Source: a virus. From it: a DNA stretch of 25,003 nt. Under the pieces are notes generated by a model. That model was not told the DNA's origin, made no database searches, and saw nothing but the letters and a program-made list of their open reading frames with translations. Shown here piece after piece: positions 7,175-12,860 of the stretch (positions are counted from its first letter, which is position 1; each line of letters opens with the position of its first letter). Location of the stretch: positions 1 to 25,003 of IMG/VR virus record IMGVR_UViG_3300030382_001832; one strand, written 5' to 3'. Position numbers and translations under genes: made by a program.

Positions 7175-8679
7175 ATCTTTTTAGTCTTTCTTTTTTGTTT
7201 AGCAAATACATCCCAATCTTTATTAACAATAGTAGGTTTATTTGTATTCTTACCTGCTAATAAAGTTCTACCTTCACCAGCTCCCATCATTAAATATTGG
7301 AGAGCATCGTGAACGTGGGAGTATCTATTCTTTAAAGGTTTCTCATCATAACGATCTCCCGAAGTTTGTATCCGTCTATAATGGTATCCACCATTAAATC
7401 CTTTTTTTAAATTAATACATTTAGTGTCTAGCAAGAAACCAGGCTTACCATCTAGTAATCTGGAAAGAGCTGTATCTACCGCTTCTATTCTTAAAGCAGG
7501 ATCATTAGATGGAGCTGGTCTAGCTTTTAAACCATAAGTTCTCATAATTTGAAATGGAGTTCTCTCATCAGTTTGAGATCTAAAATCTCCAGCAGGATCT
7601 CCATAAATCATAATTTCATAAGGTTTATAATTTTTAAATATTTCTCCTCTTAAGAGTTCTGAAAATCTTGATACTCCCATATCAAAACAAACAAGCTCAT
7701 CTAGAATTAACCATCTGCCTGTAACAAGTCTTTGAGCAAAGACAGCAGCAGGAGTTAATCCAAAGTCTACTCCTATCCATATCGGTTGAGATAGATTAGG
7801 TTCTAATTTTTCAGTAGATACGTGGAGTTCTTGTTTAAAGTTTGGATAGACAGGTTTACCTTCTTCAATAGTTCCTAATTTATTTAAAGCATAAACATCA
7901 ATCCATCCTTTAGTTTTACCTCTAATAATATTATCGTAATACTTAGGAGTTAGATTGCTTTTGTTTTCTGCTAGAATATTAGGATCATAAGCAGTTGTCA
8001 TTCCATCTGCACCTTTTTTTTCAAGGAGAGCTGGAGGTTGAGTATAGAAACTCCAGTTGTCAGGCTTGATTAACATCAAGACCTGATCTCTATTAAAGTG
8101 ATCGGGGACAGGAACATCCCCTGCCATTATGGGCCACCAATGATCTTCTTCAGGTGCATTTGAATCTGCGATAACTCCATACCAGGTTGCTCCACCATCA
8201 CGCATTGATGGATACCTGCCAACACGCATAGTACAAGCATCAATAATGCTCTTAGGTATCTCTCTGGCTTCATTAATCCAAACACCAGTGAGTTCAAGTG
8301 ATAGAAGTTTTTTAACATCTTCAGGCCTATCAAGAGCAAGGAATAGAACTTCAACTTCAATATCTCCTTTTCTAATTAAATGAGTATAAGGAACTGACCA
8401 GGCAAAATCTCCCCATTGATCTTCAGGAAACCAATCCAACCACGTTTTAATTGTTGTTGTTTTTAATTGAGGATTGGTATTACGAATAACTGCCCATCTT
8501 GATTTTCTTATCCCACTTCTATTTTTTTTCTGAAGGAGTGATCTTCTAAATACTTCTATACAGCAACTCACAGATTTACCACTTCCTACTGGGCCTCTGA
8601 TACCTCTAAAGAAGTCATTGGACTTCATAAAGGTCTTTAATGTATTGCCTTCTGGTTTATATTTGAAATTAATCGACAT
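7147..8679 (-). CDS. terL: Terminase large subunit (ATPase-nuclease)
   Basis: A 510-residue DNA-packaging motor and nuclease acting at the portal. The ATPase domain has Walker A GPVGSGKS (29-36) and a Walker B region 'TGVWINEARE' (131-140, catalytic E137); 'DSNAPEEDHWWP' follows as a motif-III/coupling-like segment. The RNase H-like nuclease domain shows the acidic triad positions 'IGVDFGLTPA' (D305), 'IYGDPAGDFR' (D361) and 'HVHDALQYL' (D458). Length is typical. It overlaps the small gene upstream by 11 bases. The Asn before the catalytic Glu in Walker B is common in this podovirus group. Confidence 0.95.
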   Translation of the reverse strand: MSINFKYKPEGNTLKTFMKSNDFFRGIRGPVGSGKSVSCCIEVFRRSLLQKKNRSGIRKSRWAVIRNTNPQLKTTTIKTWLDWFPEDQWGDFAWSVPYTHLIRKGDIEVEVLFLALDRPEDVKKLLSLELTGVWINEAREIPKSIIDACTMRVGRYPSMRDGGATWYGVIADSNAPEEDHWWPIMAGDVPVPDHFNRDQVLMLIKPDNWSFYTQPPALLEKKGADGMTTAYDPNILAENKSNLTPKYYDNIIRGKTKGWIDVYALNKLGTIEEGKPVYPNFKQELHVSTEKLEPNLSQPIWIGVDFGLTPAAVFAQRLVTGRWLILDELVCFDMGVSRFSELLRGEIFKNYKPYEIMIYGDPAGDFRSQTDERTPFQIMRTYGLKARPAPSNDPALRIEAVDTALSRLLDGKPGFLLDTKCINLKKGFNGGYHYRRIQTSGDRYDEKPLKNRYSHVHDALQYLMMGAGEGRTLLAGKNTNKPTIVNKDWDVFAKQKRKTKKIWDIFKKNG

Positions 8680-8857
8680 TAGTTCCTACGTTTGACTTCA
8701 GCATATTATAAACTGTTTCTTCGCCAAACGCTTCAACTAATTTGTCTGCCTCATAATCGGTAATCATATGAGTCGGATAATTTTTAAGGTGAACTCTTTT
8801 AACTATGATTCTTAATCTTCTTCTATCTTTTAAGGATAAGCTATTTAGAAAAGACAT
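8669..8857 (-). CDS. Small basic protein upstream of TerL
   Basis: A 62-residue protein with an AGGAAG ribosome binding site before ATG 8857. Basic helix 'LKDRRRLRIIVKRVHLKNYP' (about 9-28) then an acidic segment 'TDYEADKLVEAFGEETVYNMLK'. It overlaps the HNH gene by 17 bases and TerL by 11 bases, so it belongs to the packaging operon. No family name recognised; a DNA-binding or terminase-accessory role is only suggested by position and charge. Confidence 0.65.
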   Translation of the reverse strand: MSFLNSLSLKDRRRLRIIVKRVHLKNYPTHMITDYEADKLVEAFGEETVYNMLKSNVGTNVD

Positions 8858-9134
8858 CTTCCTGCTTTCTTAACAAGTCTACTTGTTCCAGAATTTGTTC
8901 TAGGATTTCTTTTTCTTTTCCATATATGGATTCGAATTTTCTTTTGGTTCTATGAATAGAGAATTGTCCCTGGTGATGTTCATAGCATAAAGGTATTACT
9001 TCGAAATGGCTTGACCTTCTGCCAATACCCGTACCCTTTGGTCGGATATGATGCAATGATGCAGGGGATCTGCATATCCAACATCCTAAAGACGCAACTC
9101 TACTCATATGTTCTCGTTCTCTTTTTGTAGCCAT
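8841..9134 (-). CDS. HNH-type nuclease, Ref/DUF968-like
   Basis: A 97-residue probable metal-dependent nuclease. 'LGCWICRSPASLHHIRPKGTG' (about 16-36) gives a CxxC pair followed by the HH of a beta-beta-alpha-metal fold; 'HFEVIPLCYEHHQGQFSIH' (about 43-61) supplies the downstream Cys and His ligands. The arrangement resembles the P1 Ref / DUF968 family of HNH proteins, and the ending 'FESIYGKEKEILEQI' fits that family. HNH proteins beside terminase genes often assist cos-type cleavage and packaging; here that is inference. Confidence 0.78.
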   Translation of the reverse strand: MATKREREHMSRVASLGCWICRSPASLHHIRPKGTGIGRRSSHFEVIPLCYEHHQGQFSIHRTKRKFESIYGKEKEILEQILEQVDLLRKQEDVFSK

Positions 9135-9163
9135 ATGAGTGAGAGTTACTTATTTAATATTTT

Positions 9164-9385
9164 CTACCCTTGGATTTCTTGCCAGGCTTCTTCTTCTTGT
9201 TTTTTTTCTTTTTCTTTTTTTTCATATTCCTCCTTGTTAATGACTTCATAAGTTGCTCTACAACCATCTGGAGTAGCAGCACTAGCTTGTTGCATAGCTT
9301 TAACATCGTCCGTTGAAGAATACAATATTTCTTTCTTAAGAGTATTACCCGTAGAGAGATCCCATATTTTAACTATATAATCCAT
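9164..9385 (-). CDS. Hypothetical protein with charged C-terminal helix
   Basis: A 73-residue protein of unknown function. The N-terminal ~45 residues (MDYIVKIWDLSTGNTLKKEI ... ATPDGCRATYEVI) look like a small beta-rich unit; the last 25 residues are an almost continuous Glu/Lys helix. No signal or membrane segment. It is transcribed with the terminase genes; the start ATG at 9385 has only a weak upstream AG-rich stretch (AAGAAAC). Confidence 0.6.
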   Translation of the reverse strand: MDYIVKIWDLSTGNTLKKEILYSSTDDVKAMQQASAATPDGCRATYEVINKEEYEKKEKEKKQEEEAWQEIQG

Positions 9386-9450
9386 ATTGTTTCTTATTTG
9401 TTTGAAAGGATGAACTTATATAACTAAAAAAAATACTAAACGCACACAAC

Positions 9451-9579
9451 CTATCTTCCTTGTCCACGATACTTCTTGTAACTGCTTTTCTCTGATTTAT
9501 TAAGACGTTTCTTGTGCCGACCTATTTTAGGTTTGGATCGTTTTACGTAATTATTTACGCCCCATTTTGCTTTTGCCAT
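9451..9579 (-). CDS. Very small basic protein (42 aa) with GRHKK...KKYRGQGR pattern
   Basis: ATG at 9579 opens a 42-residue frame: about 40% Lys+Arg, with 'KWGVNNYVKRSKPKIGRHKKR' and a C-terminal 'SYKKYRGQGR'. The conserved-looking 'GRHKK..NK....YKKYRGQGR' pattern resembles short basic proteins I recall in other marine phages, often near structural or packaging genes; the function is unknown to me. The charge suggests nucleic-acid or ribosome binding. It is the first gene after the structured stretch that follows TerS on the minus strand. Confidence 0.65.
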   Translation of the reverse strand: MAKAKWGVNNYVKRSKPKIGRHKKRLNKSEKSSYKKYRGQGR

Positions 9580-9581
9580 TT

Positions 9582-9801
9582 GCTGAAACTTAAGACGCAA
9601 CTATCAGCAAAACAACGCACTCTGTTTAATTTAAAGGATTATCAAAGATGTCTTCTGATGAACTTAAAATCAACCTTGTTGTGAGTGCAATACCACTAGT
9701 CATCTTACGATGGGTAGTTTTCGCCCCACCCCTAAAGGGTGGGTCGAAAGAGAATCGGTACCCTGTACCGATACTTTTAACTGTTAATCGAAACGATTAA
9801 C
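9582..9801 (-). ncRNA. Array of five hairpins between terS and the next gene (possible structured RNA)
   Basis: This 220-bp stretch without a convincing gene holds successive inverted repeats: 9582-9608 (GCTGA/TCAGC), 9702-9713 (CATC/GATG), 9719-9749 (TTTCG + CCCACCC paired with GGGTGGG + CGAAA, one mismatch), 9754-9772 (ATCGGTAC/GTACCGAT, 3-base loop) and 9783-9801 (GTTAATCG/CGATTAAC, AAA loop on plus) which spans the terS stop codon. The last three stand 4-10 bases apart. Read on the minus strand, none is followed by a U-run, so simple termination is not supported. Alternatives are an RNA-processing or stability region, a DNA packaging site next to terS, or a small RNA. Strand and role are inference. 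Confidence 0.5.
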
Positions 9802-10171
9802 TTAAATCGATATTAATTTTAATATCCCCTGTTAGATTATGAGCAACTCTATCTGGTGCTCTTAATCCAACACGATCGAGTATATCTCTACTAGCTTCGA
9901 GCTGAACATACTCTGATCTAGCTCCTGAAGATAGTTCGATCATCCTCTTACTCGCACTTACTGCACCAAGTCCTAGAGTTTGAGCAATCCGTGATTGCAT
10001 ATAACTCTGTACCTTTGGTAATCGTAGTGTGCGAGAACCACTTATTCTCCCTGCTTCAGCAGAACCTTTTGTAGAATAACCAGCCTTAATTGAAGCTTCC
10101 TTAATAGAACATCCTGTTGCTACGATGGTATCTACCAAAGCCTTTTGCTTATCTGTTAACTCGTCAGTCAT
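9797..10171 (-). CDS. terS: Terminase small subunit
   Basis: A 124-residue DNA-recognition subunit of the packaging terminase. The N-terminus MTDELTDKQKALVDTIVAT begins the helix-turn-helix region 'GCSIKEASIKAGYSTKGSAEAGRI' (about 19-42), the usual TerS 'A....GYS...A...G' pattern; 'LRLPKVQSYMQSRI' follows and the C-terminal half is helical, for oligomerisation. ATG at 10171 is preferred over an in-frame TTG at 10222 because the protein then starts at the conserved 'LT.KQ..LVD' segment. It is separated from TerL by four small genes and a structured spacer, more than in many phages. Its stop codon lies inside a perfect hairpin. Confidence 0.82.
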   Translation of the reverse strand: MTDELTDKQKALVDTIVATGCSIKEASIKAGYSTKGSAEAGRISGSRTLRLPKVQSYMQSRIAQTLGLGAVSASKRMIELSSGARSEYVQLEASRDILDRVGLRAPDRVAHNLTGDIKINIDLS

Positions 10172-10225
10172 TAATTCTATTCTGCCTCTTACGTTAGTGG
10201 ACTCAAAGATTCTTCTTGTCAAGCA

Positions 10226-10252
10226 TTATTATGACACTTTAGTGTAAAACAA
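10226..10252 (-). promoter_or_regulatory. Possible leftward promoter with operator-like dyad for terS
   Basis: On the minus strand a CATAAT (10228-10233) resembles a -10 box five of six bases. Directly upstream lies a perfect dyad ACACT-TT-AGTGT (10234-10245, plus-strand reading). A TTGTTT (10247-10252) is present but only 13 bases from CATAAT; spaced 15 from an alternative TAATAA. A dyad abutting a -10 box is where a repressor would act. The phage's two HTH proteins could bind it; this is inference. Confidence 0.3.
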
Positions 10253-10254
10253 TA

Positions 10255-10625
10255 CTCACAACACTACACGTTGTGGTGAGAACTGCAAATAGTTCTCACA
10301 CTCTCCTTGCAATTGAGTGTTCTCGCAAAGTTGATCCTCTTGCACAAAGAGTAAATCACTAAATTGACAAGCAATTTAGACGGACTCCCTGATAGGAGTG
10401 CGTCCTAGATTTTCTCTTTCTGCGTAAAGATAAGGAATCAACTTTGCTGTGAGCACAAGCTACACACGGATTATCTAGCATAACAAGGACTCCCCTTTCT
10501 CTGTCATATCAACAAAGTGTCACACCTAAGAAGGTGTGTCGCCTGGCCCAATAAGATTGGGCAGGACTACACTTTGTCGCAAGACAGAGAAGGAATCCCC
10601 TCGTTAATTGCACGATAATCGTGCG
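10255..10625 (+). ncRNA. Large multibranched structured element in the divergent intergenic region
   Basis: About 370 bp nearly filled with stems. Upstream hairpins: CACAAC/GTTGTG (10257-10275), GTGAGAACT/AGTTCTCAC (10276-10299), ACACTC/GAGTGT (10298-10320). Domain 1 is closed by GCAAAGTTGATCC (10325-10337) with GGAATCAACTTTGC (10434-10447), 13 bp with one bulged A, and encloses hairpins at 10338-10350, 10359-10379 (8 bp, perfect), 10384-10399 and 10415-10430. Domain 2 is closed by CCTTTCTCTGTC (10494-10505) with GACAGAGAAGG (10583-10593), then ACAAAGTGT (10512-10520) with ACACTTTGT (10569-10577), holding hairpins 10521-10538 (7 bp, AAGA loop) and 10542-10565 (10 bp, one bulge): a three-way junction. 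A last dyad GCACGAT/ATCGTGC is at 10610-10624. Extension of the first closing stem uses a G-U pair possible only on the plus strand. It could be an RNA leader, a separate ncRNA, a replication origin or a packaging site. Confidence 0.65.
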
Positions 10626-10662
10626 TTAGCACATTTGTTAAACATAACTGAAAGGATATATT

Positions 10663-10836
10663 ATGATGTTTGATGAGTTAAATAGATTCATTGATCTGAT
10701 GTTAAGTGACTCTGATAAAATGAGAGTTAAAGAACTTAACAGTTCGAGAAATGAAGATAATAAGAATGAAGTAGATGGTGAGATATTCATCATCTATAAT
10801 AAAGCTAATAAAATGAAAGGAGTTGTATATGGATAA
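10663..10836 (+). CDS. First early gene: 57-residue acidic hypothetical protein
   Basis: The ATG at 10663 has AAAGGA 7 bases upstream and opens a 57-codon frame: MMFDELNRFIDLMLSDSDK, a charged middle, then 'EVDGEIFIIYNKANKMKG'. It is mainly helical at the start and beta-like at the end; no membrane segment. It is the first gene rightward of the structured region and overlaps the next start by 8 bases (stop at 10834-10836, next ATG at 10829), so the two are coupled. First-expressed small phage proteins often modify host machinery, but nothing in the sequence shows this. Confidence 0.7.
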   Translation: MMFDELNRFIDLMLSDSDKMRVKELNSSRNEDNKNEVDGEIFIIYNKANKMKGVVYG

Positions 10837-11347
10837 TAGTGCAACAATTAGTGACGTTAGAGAGCCTGATTTTTCTAATGAAAGATTAGAGAAAATGGGC
10901 GACTGGTTAGAAGAAAGAAAACCAGCGATTAAAGAAGGAATTGAAAACTTCTTTAAGAATGTAATTGCTCCTGATTTTGAAGACGCAAATTGGAGCTGGT
11001 TAGCAAGTGCTAATGCCTCTACTGAAGTAGGTAAATGGCAGTATCACTTGGACAGATGTCAGCAATCTTTTGATAAAACAAAGGATAGAATTGCGACATT
11101 GTCAAGAGAAGATAATCAAGCTGAAATAAGTATTAATCAGATGAATAGGGTTATCTTTGCAAGTAAAGCTCAAGCGTTGAATATAGCTAGAGCTGAATAT
11201 TGTCTAGAAGTTGCAAAGGATTGGTATAAACAAATTCTTGGTAAGGACTGGACAAAGTCTTCTAAAGGCAAATTGAAATCAGTTGAAACTGATGGCAAAA
11301 GCCAAAAGTGGATTAAGGATAATCTTAAACAAGGTATTCTTATATAA
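10829..11347 (+). CDS. Early hypothetical protein, 172 aa
   Basis: Start chosen at ATG 10829, seven bases after AAAGGAG; an in-frame TTG two codons earlier is less likely. The product is helical and charged, with Trp-rich N-terminal half ('GDWLEERKPAIKEGIENFFKNVIAPDFEDANWSWLASANA') and a helical heptad-like middle 'YHLDRCQQSFDKTKDRIATLSREDNQAEISI'. The C-terminus is basic. No enzyme motif recognised. It is the last gene of the short first early unit, being followed within 10 bases by a strong terminator. Confidence 0.78.
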   Translation: MDNSATISDVREPDFSNERLEKMGDWLEERKPAIKEGIENFFKNVIAPDFEDANWSWLASANASTEVGKWQYHLDRCQQSFDKTKDRIATLSREDNQAEISINQMNRVIFASKAQALNIARAEYCLEVAKDWYKQILGKDWTKSSKGKLKSVETDGKSQKWIKDNLKQGILI

Positions 11348-11355
11348 TTAAATTA

Positions 11356-11391
11356 AGCCCTGTACTTCTTTGGAAGTATGGGGCTTTTTTT
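11356..11391 (+). terminator. Rho-independent terminator of the first early unit
   Basis: AGCCCTGTACTTC (11356-11368) pairs over all 13 positions, two of them G-T wobbles, with GAAGTATGGGGCT (11373-11385) around a TTTG loop, followed by seven T (11385-11391). The wobbles and T-run fix the plus strand as the active one. It isolates 10663-11347 as a short transcription unit. Confidence 0.93.
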
Positions 11392-11411
11392 ATCGTGGTA
11401 GGAAAAAAGTC

Positions 11412-11510
11412 GTGAAAGAACTAGTGTTCTCTCACACTCTCTCCCTCTACAAAGCGTGAGTTGATACCGAATAGTGTCTATGGATATTAACTACGTTTGA
11501 CATCGTAAAT
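11412..11510 (+). promoter_or_regulatory. Second structured leader, related to the 10255-10447 element
   Basis: A hairpin GTGA-a-AGAAC / GTTCT-c-TCAC with TAGT loop (11412-11435) is followed by TCACACTCTC (11432-11441), a CTCAC/GTGAG pair (11431-11435 with 11456-11460), then GTTGATACC (11460-11468) pairing with GGATATTAAC (11482-11491) with one bulged A and one G-T wobble, around ATAG/CTAT. The same order (GTGAGAAC hairpin, TCACACTCTC, AGTTGATxCC paired to GGA-containing partner with bulged A) is seen at 10276-10447. Here the interior is a single small hairpin. It precedes the second early unit, so it is likely a conserved early leader or operator region. Confidence 0.55.
11461..11490 (+). 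promoter_or_regulatory. Candidate sigma-70 promoter for the second early unit
   Basis: TTGATA (11461-11466, five of six to -35) and TATTAA (11485-11490, four of six to -10) are 18 bases apart, 43 bases before the first gene. A promoter is needed here because the terminator at 11356-11391 lies just upstream. It coincides with the stem of the structured leader, so the structure may act in DNA (operator) rather than RNA at this copy. Confidence 0.45.
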
Positions 11511-11532
11511 GACGTTAATAGAAAGGAAAGAT

Positions 11533-11739
11533 ATGTATATTAGAATAATACAATTATGTTTACTAATTGCTGTAGTGATAATGTTTATGTTTGTAGCAAT
11601 AATAGATCAAGACTATGTAAGATTTGGATTCTATGCCTCATTAAGTATGATTATAATAATCGGTTTATGGTTAATGAAAGGTAGCGAAGAATTTATCGAG
11701 CATATGAATGAACAATATAGAAATAGAAAGGATAGATAA
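11533..11739 (+). CDS. Early inner-membrane protein with two TM segments
   Basis: A 68-residue protein from ATG 11533 (GAAAGGAAAG upstream); an upstream in-frame ATG at 11509 has no ribosome binding site. Two hydrophobic helices, 'IQLCLLIAVVIMFMFVAII' (about 4-23) and 'FGFYASLSMIIIIGLWLM' (about 31-48), are followed by a charged cytoplasmic-like tail 'EEFIEHMNEQYRNRKDR'. Function unknown; early two-TM phage proteins can block superinfection or alter the membrane, which is only a possibility here. Its last codons form the ribosome binding site of the next gene. Confidence 0.68.
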   Translation: MYIRIIQLCLLIAVVIMFMFVAIIDQDYVRFGFYASLSMIIIIGLWLMKGSEEFIEHMNEQYRNRKDR

Positions 11740-11852
11740 TGAGTGCAATAATTCCATTGTTACAATTTTATTTAATTATGGTTTTAGTATTTGCACCAAT
11801 ATTTATCGCAATATATTTCATATTAAATAAACAAAATAGAAAGGATAGATAA
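11739..11852 (+). CDS. 37-residue single-pass membrane peptide
   Basis: The ATG at 11739 overlaps the previous stop (TAATG) and opens 37 codons: MSAIIPLLQFYLIMVLVFAP then more hydrophobic residues to about residue 28, ending NKQNRKDR. One TM helix, basic tail. The 3' end carries the same 'AATAGAAAGGATAGATAATG' string as the previous gene's end, so stop, ribosome binding site and next start were duplicated together. Function unknown. Confidence 0.62.
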   Translation: MSAIIPLLQFYLIMVLVFAPIFIAIYFILNKQNRKDR

Positions 11853-12025
11853 TGTTAAAGACAATACAAAATTGGCTAATGAATGTAGCAGCCAAATGGA
11901 TTTGGATAGCAATAATGTTTCCTATAAGAATAGTATTAGGATTATGTTTTGCAATTGCTAAATTTATGCCAGAAAAGGTAGATATACCTTATAAAATAAT
12001 TAAGAAAGAACCTAAAACAGAATAG
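11852..12025 (+). CDS. 57-residue membrane protein
   Basis: ATG at 11852 overlaps the previous stop. Amphipathic start 'MLKTIQNWLMNVAAKW', then a TM segment 'IWIAIMFPIRIVLGLCFAIA' (about 17-37), then a charged tail 'KFMPEKVDIPYKIIKKEPKTE'. Third in a row of coupled tiny membrane genes. No family recognised. Confidence 0.62.
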   Translation: MLKTIQNWLMNVAAKWIWIAIMFPIRIVLGLCFAIAKFMPEKVDIPYKIIKKEPKTE

Positions 12026-12033
12026 GAACTTTT

Positions 12034-12222
12034 ATGATTAAGATAACTGAACGTGGTAGCTATGATAATAATCCAATAGATACTACTGTACCAAAATGTA
12101 GTAATCCTGAAAAGGATTGTAATAAATTAGCATATAAAACACATCTATTATTAGATAAAGATAATCTTGAGAGAGAATATCCTATGTGTAATAAATGCTA
12201 TGAAACCTGGATAATAGGATAG
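12034..12222 (+). CDS. Small zinc-ribbon-like protein
   Basis: A 62-residue protein with four Cys in a C-x6-C ... C-x2-C arrangement (C22, C29, C52, C55; 'KCSNPEKDCNK' and 'MCNKCYETW'), suggesting a structural zinc site. It is soluble in appearance, with no membrane segment. The start ATG lacks a strong Shine-Dalgarno (TAGGAAC upstream). Possible nucleic-acid or protein binding; function unknown. Confidence 0.65.
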   Translation: MIKITERGSYDNNPIDTTVPKCSNPEKDCNKLAYKTHLLLDKDNLEREYPMCNKCYETWIIG

Positions 12223-12229
12223 AGGATAT

Positions 12230-12409
12230 ATGTGTTGGTTAATAATATTAACAATAGCCATAGGATATGTAGTTTACAAACGAAATAGGTTTTTCGAAAT
12301 TGTAAAGAAATCTAATCATATGGTTAAAGATGATGAAGGCAATGTAATTGATGCAAGAAAAACAATACTGCCTACAGATATGAAGATTTTTGATAAAGAC
12401 AAAAAGTAA
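12230..12409 (+). CDS. 59-residue N-terminally anchored membrane protein
   Basis: ATG at 12230, with AGAGGA 6 bases upstream, opens MCWLIILTIAIGYVVYKRNR: a short N-terminal TM helix (2-16) with a following basic patch, predicting N-out/C-in anchoring. The remainder 'MVKDDEGNVIDARKTILPTDMKIFDKDKK' is hydrophilic. Coupled by TAATG to the lipoprotein gene. Confidence 0.62.
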   Translation: MCWLIILTIAIGYVVYKRNRFFEIVKKSNHMVKDDEGNVIDARKTILPTDMKIFDKDKK

Positions 12410-12624
12410 TGAAGATAGCTATCGCATTAACAACAGTATTATGTTTACTTACTAGTTGTACAGAGTTTACATTTATTGCAAGTGGAACAAGTTTGGCAAT
12501 CAATCAAAATGTGTACAGTAAAGTGTATAATGAGGGGAATCTTTTAACAGTTATAGGAACTGAAAAAGATATTAAAACCCATATTATAGAAAAAATCAAA
12601 AAAGAAAAAGGAAAGGAAAAATAA
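12409..12624 (+). CDS. Small early lipoprotein
   Basis: A 71-residue protein with a clear lipoprotein signal: MKIAIALTTVLCLLTSC, lipobox LTSC with the lipidated Cys at residue 17. The mature part 'NQNVYSKVYNEGNLLTVIGTEKDIKTHIIEKIKKEKGKEK' has the 'YSK.YN..DLLT...T.KDIKTH' type pattern that I recall in small proteins of marine bacteria and their phages. Early-expressed phage lipoproteins in other systems shield receptors against superinfection; that role here is inference. An Rz1-like spanin is less likely given its early location and lack of Pro. Confidence 0.72.
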   Translation: MKIAIALTTVLCLLTSCTEFTFIASGTSLAINQNVYSKVYNEGNLLTVIGTEKDIKTHIIEKIKKEKGKEK

Positions 12625-12860
12625 TGGGACAACTAGTACCAGCATCGTCAGATGAGATATATTTTGACAAACTAAATGCCATTCGGGATGATTATGCCGA
12701 ATGTAAAATAGAAACAAAAGAACTCCGAACGAGATTACAATCTGAATGTGGAATTGTAAAAGAAGCTGATTTAGATTATGAACAATTATTAGCAGAAGAT
12801 TCTCGTTATGAGTATAAACTAGAACAAGCCAGAAAGGAAAAAACAAATGAAGATAAGTAA
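12624..12860 (+). CDS. Acidic helical hypothetical protein
   Basis: A 78-residue protein, coupled by TAATG to the lipoprotein gene. From residue ~12 it is a charged helix (KLNAIRDDYAECKIETKELRTRL ... YEYKLEQARKEKTNEDK), likely a coiled coil. It overlaps the ParB-like gene by 14 bases. Function unknown. Confidence 0.65.
   Translation: MGQLVPASSDEIYFDKLNAIRDDYAECKIETKELRTRLQSECGIVKEADLDYEQLLAEDSRYEYKLEQARKEKTNEDK

Noticed and set aside
8127-8360. 77-codon frame inside the TerL gene
   Set aside because: Different frame of a well-supported TerL ATPase domain; no ribosome binding site.
10364-10395. Perfect TTGACA as rightward -35 box
   Set aside because: No acceptable -10 box at 16-18 bases; the TTGACA is part of an 8-bp hairpin (10359-10379).
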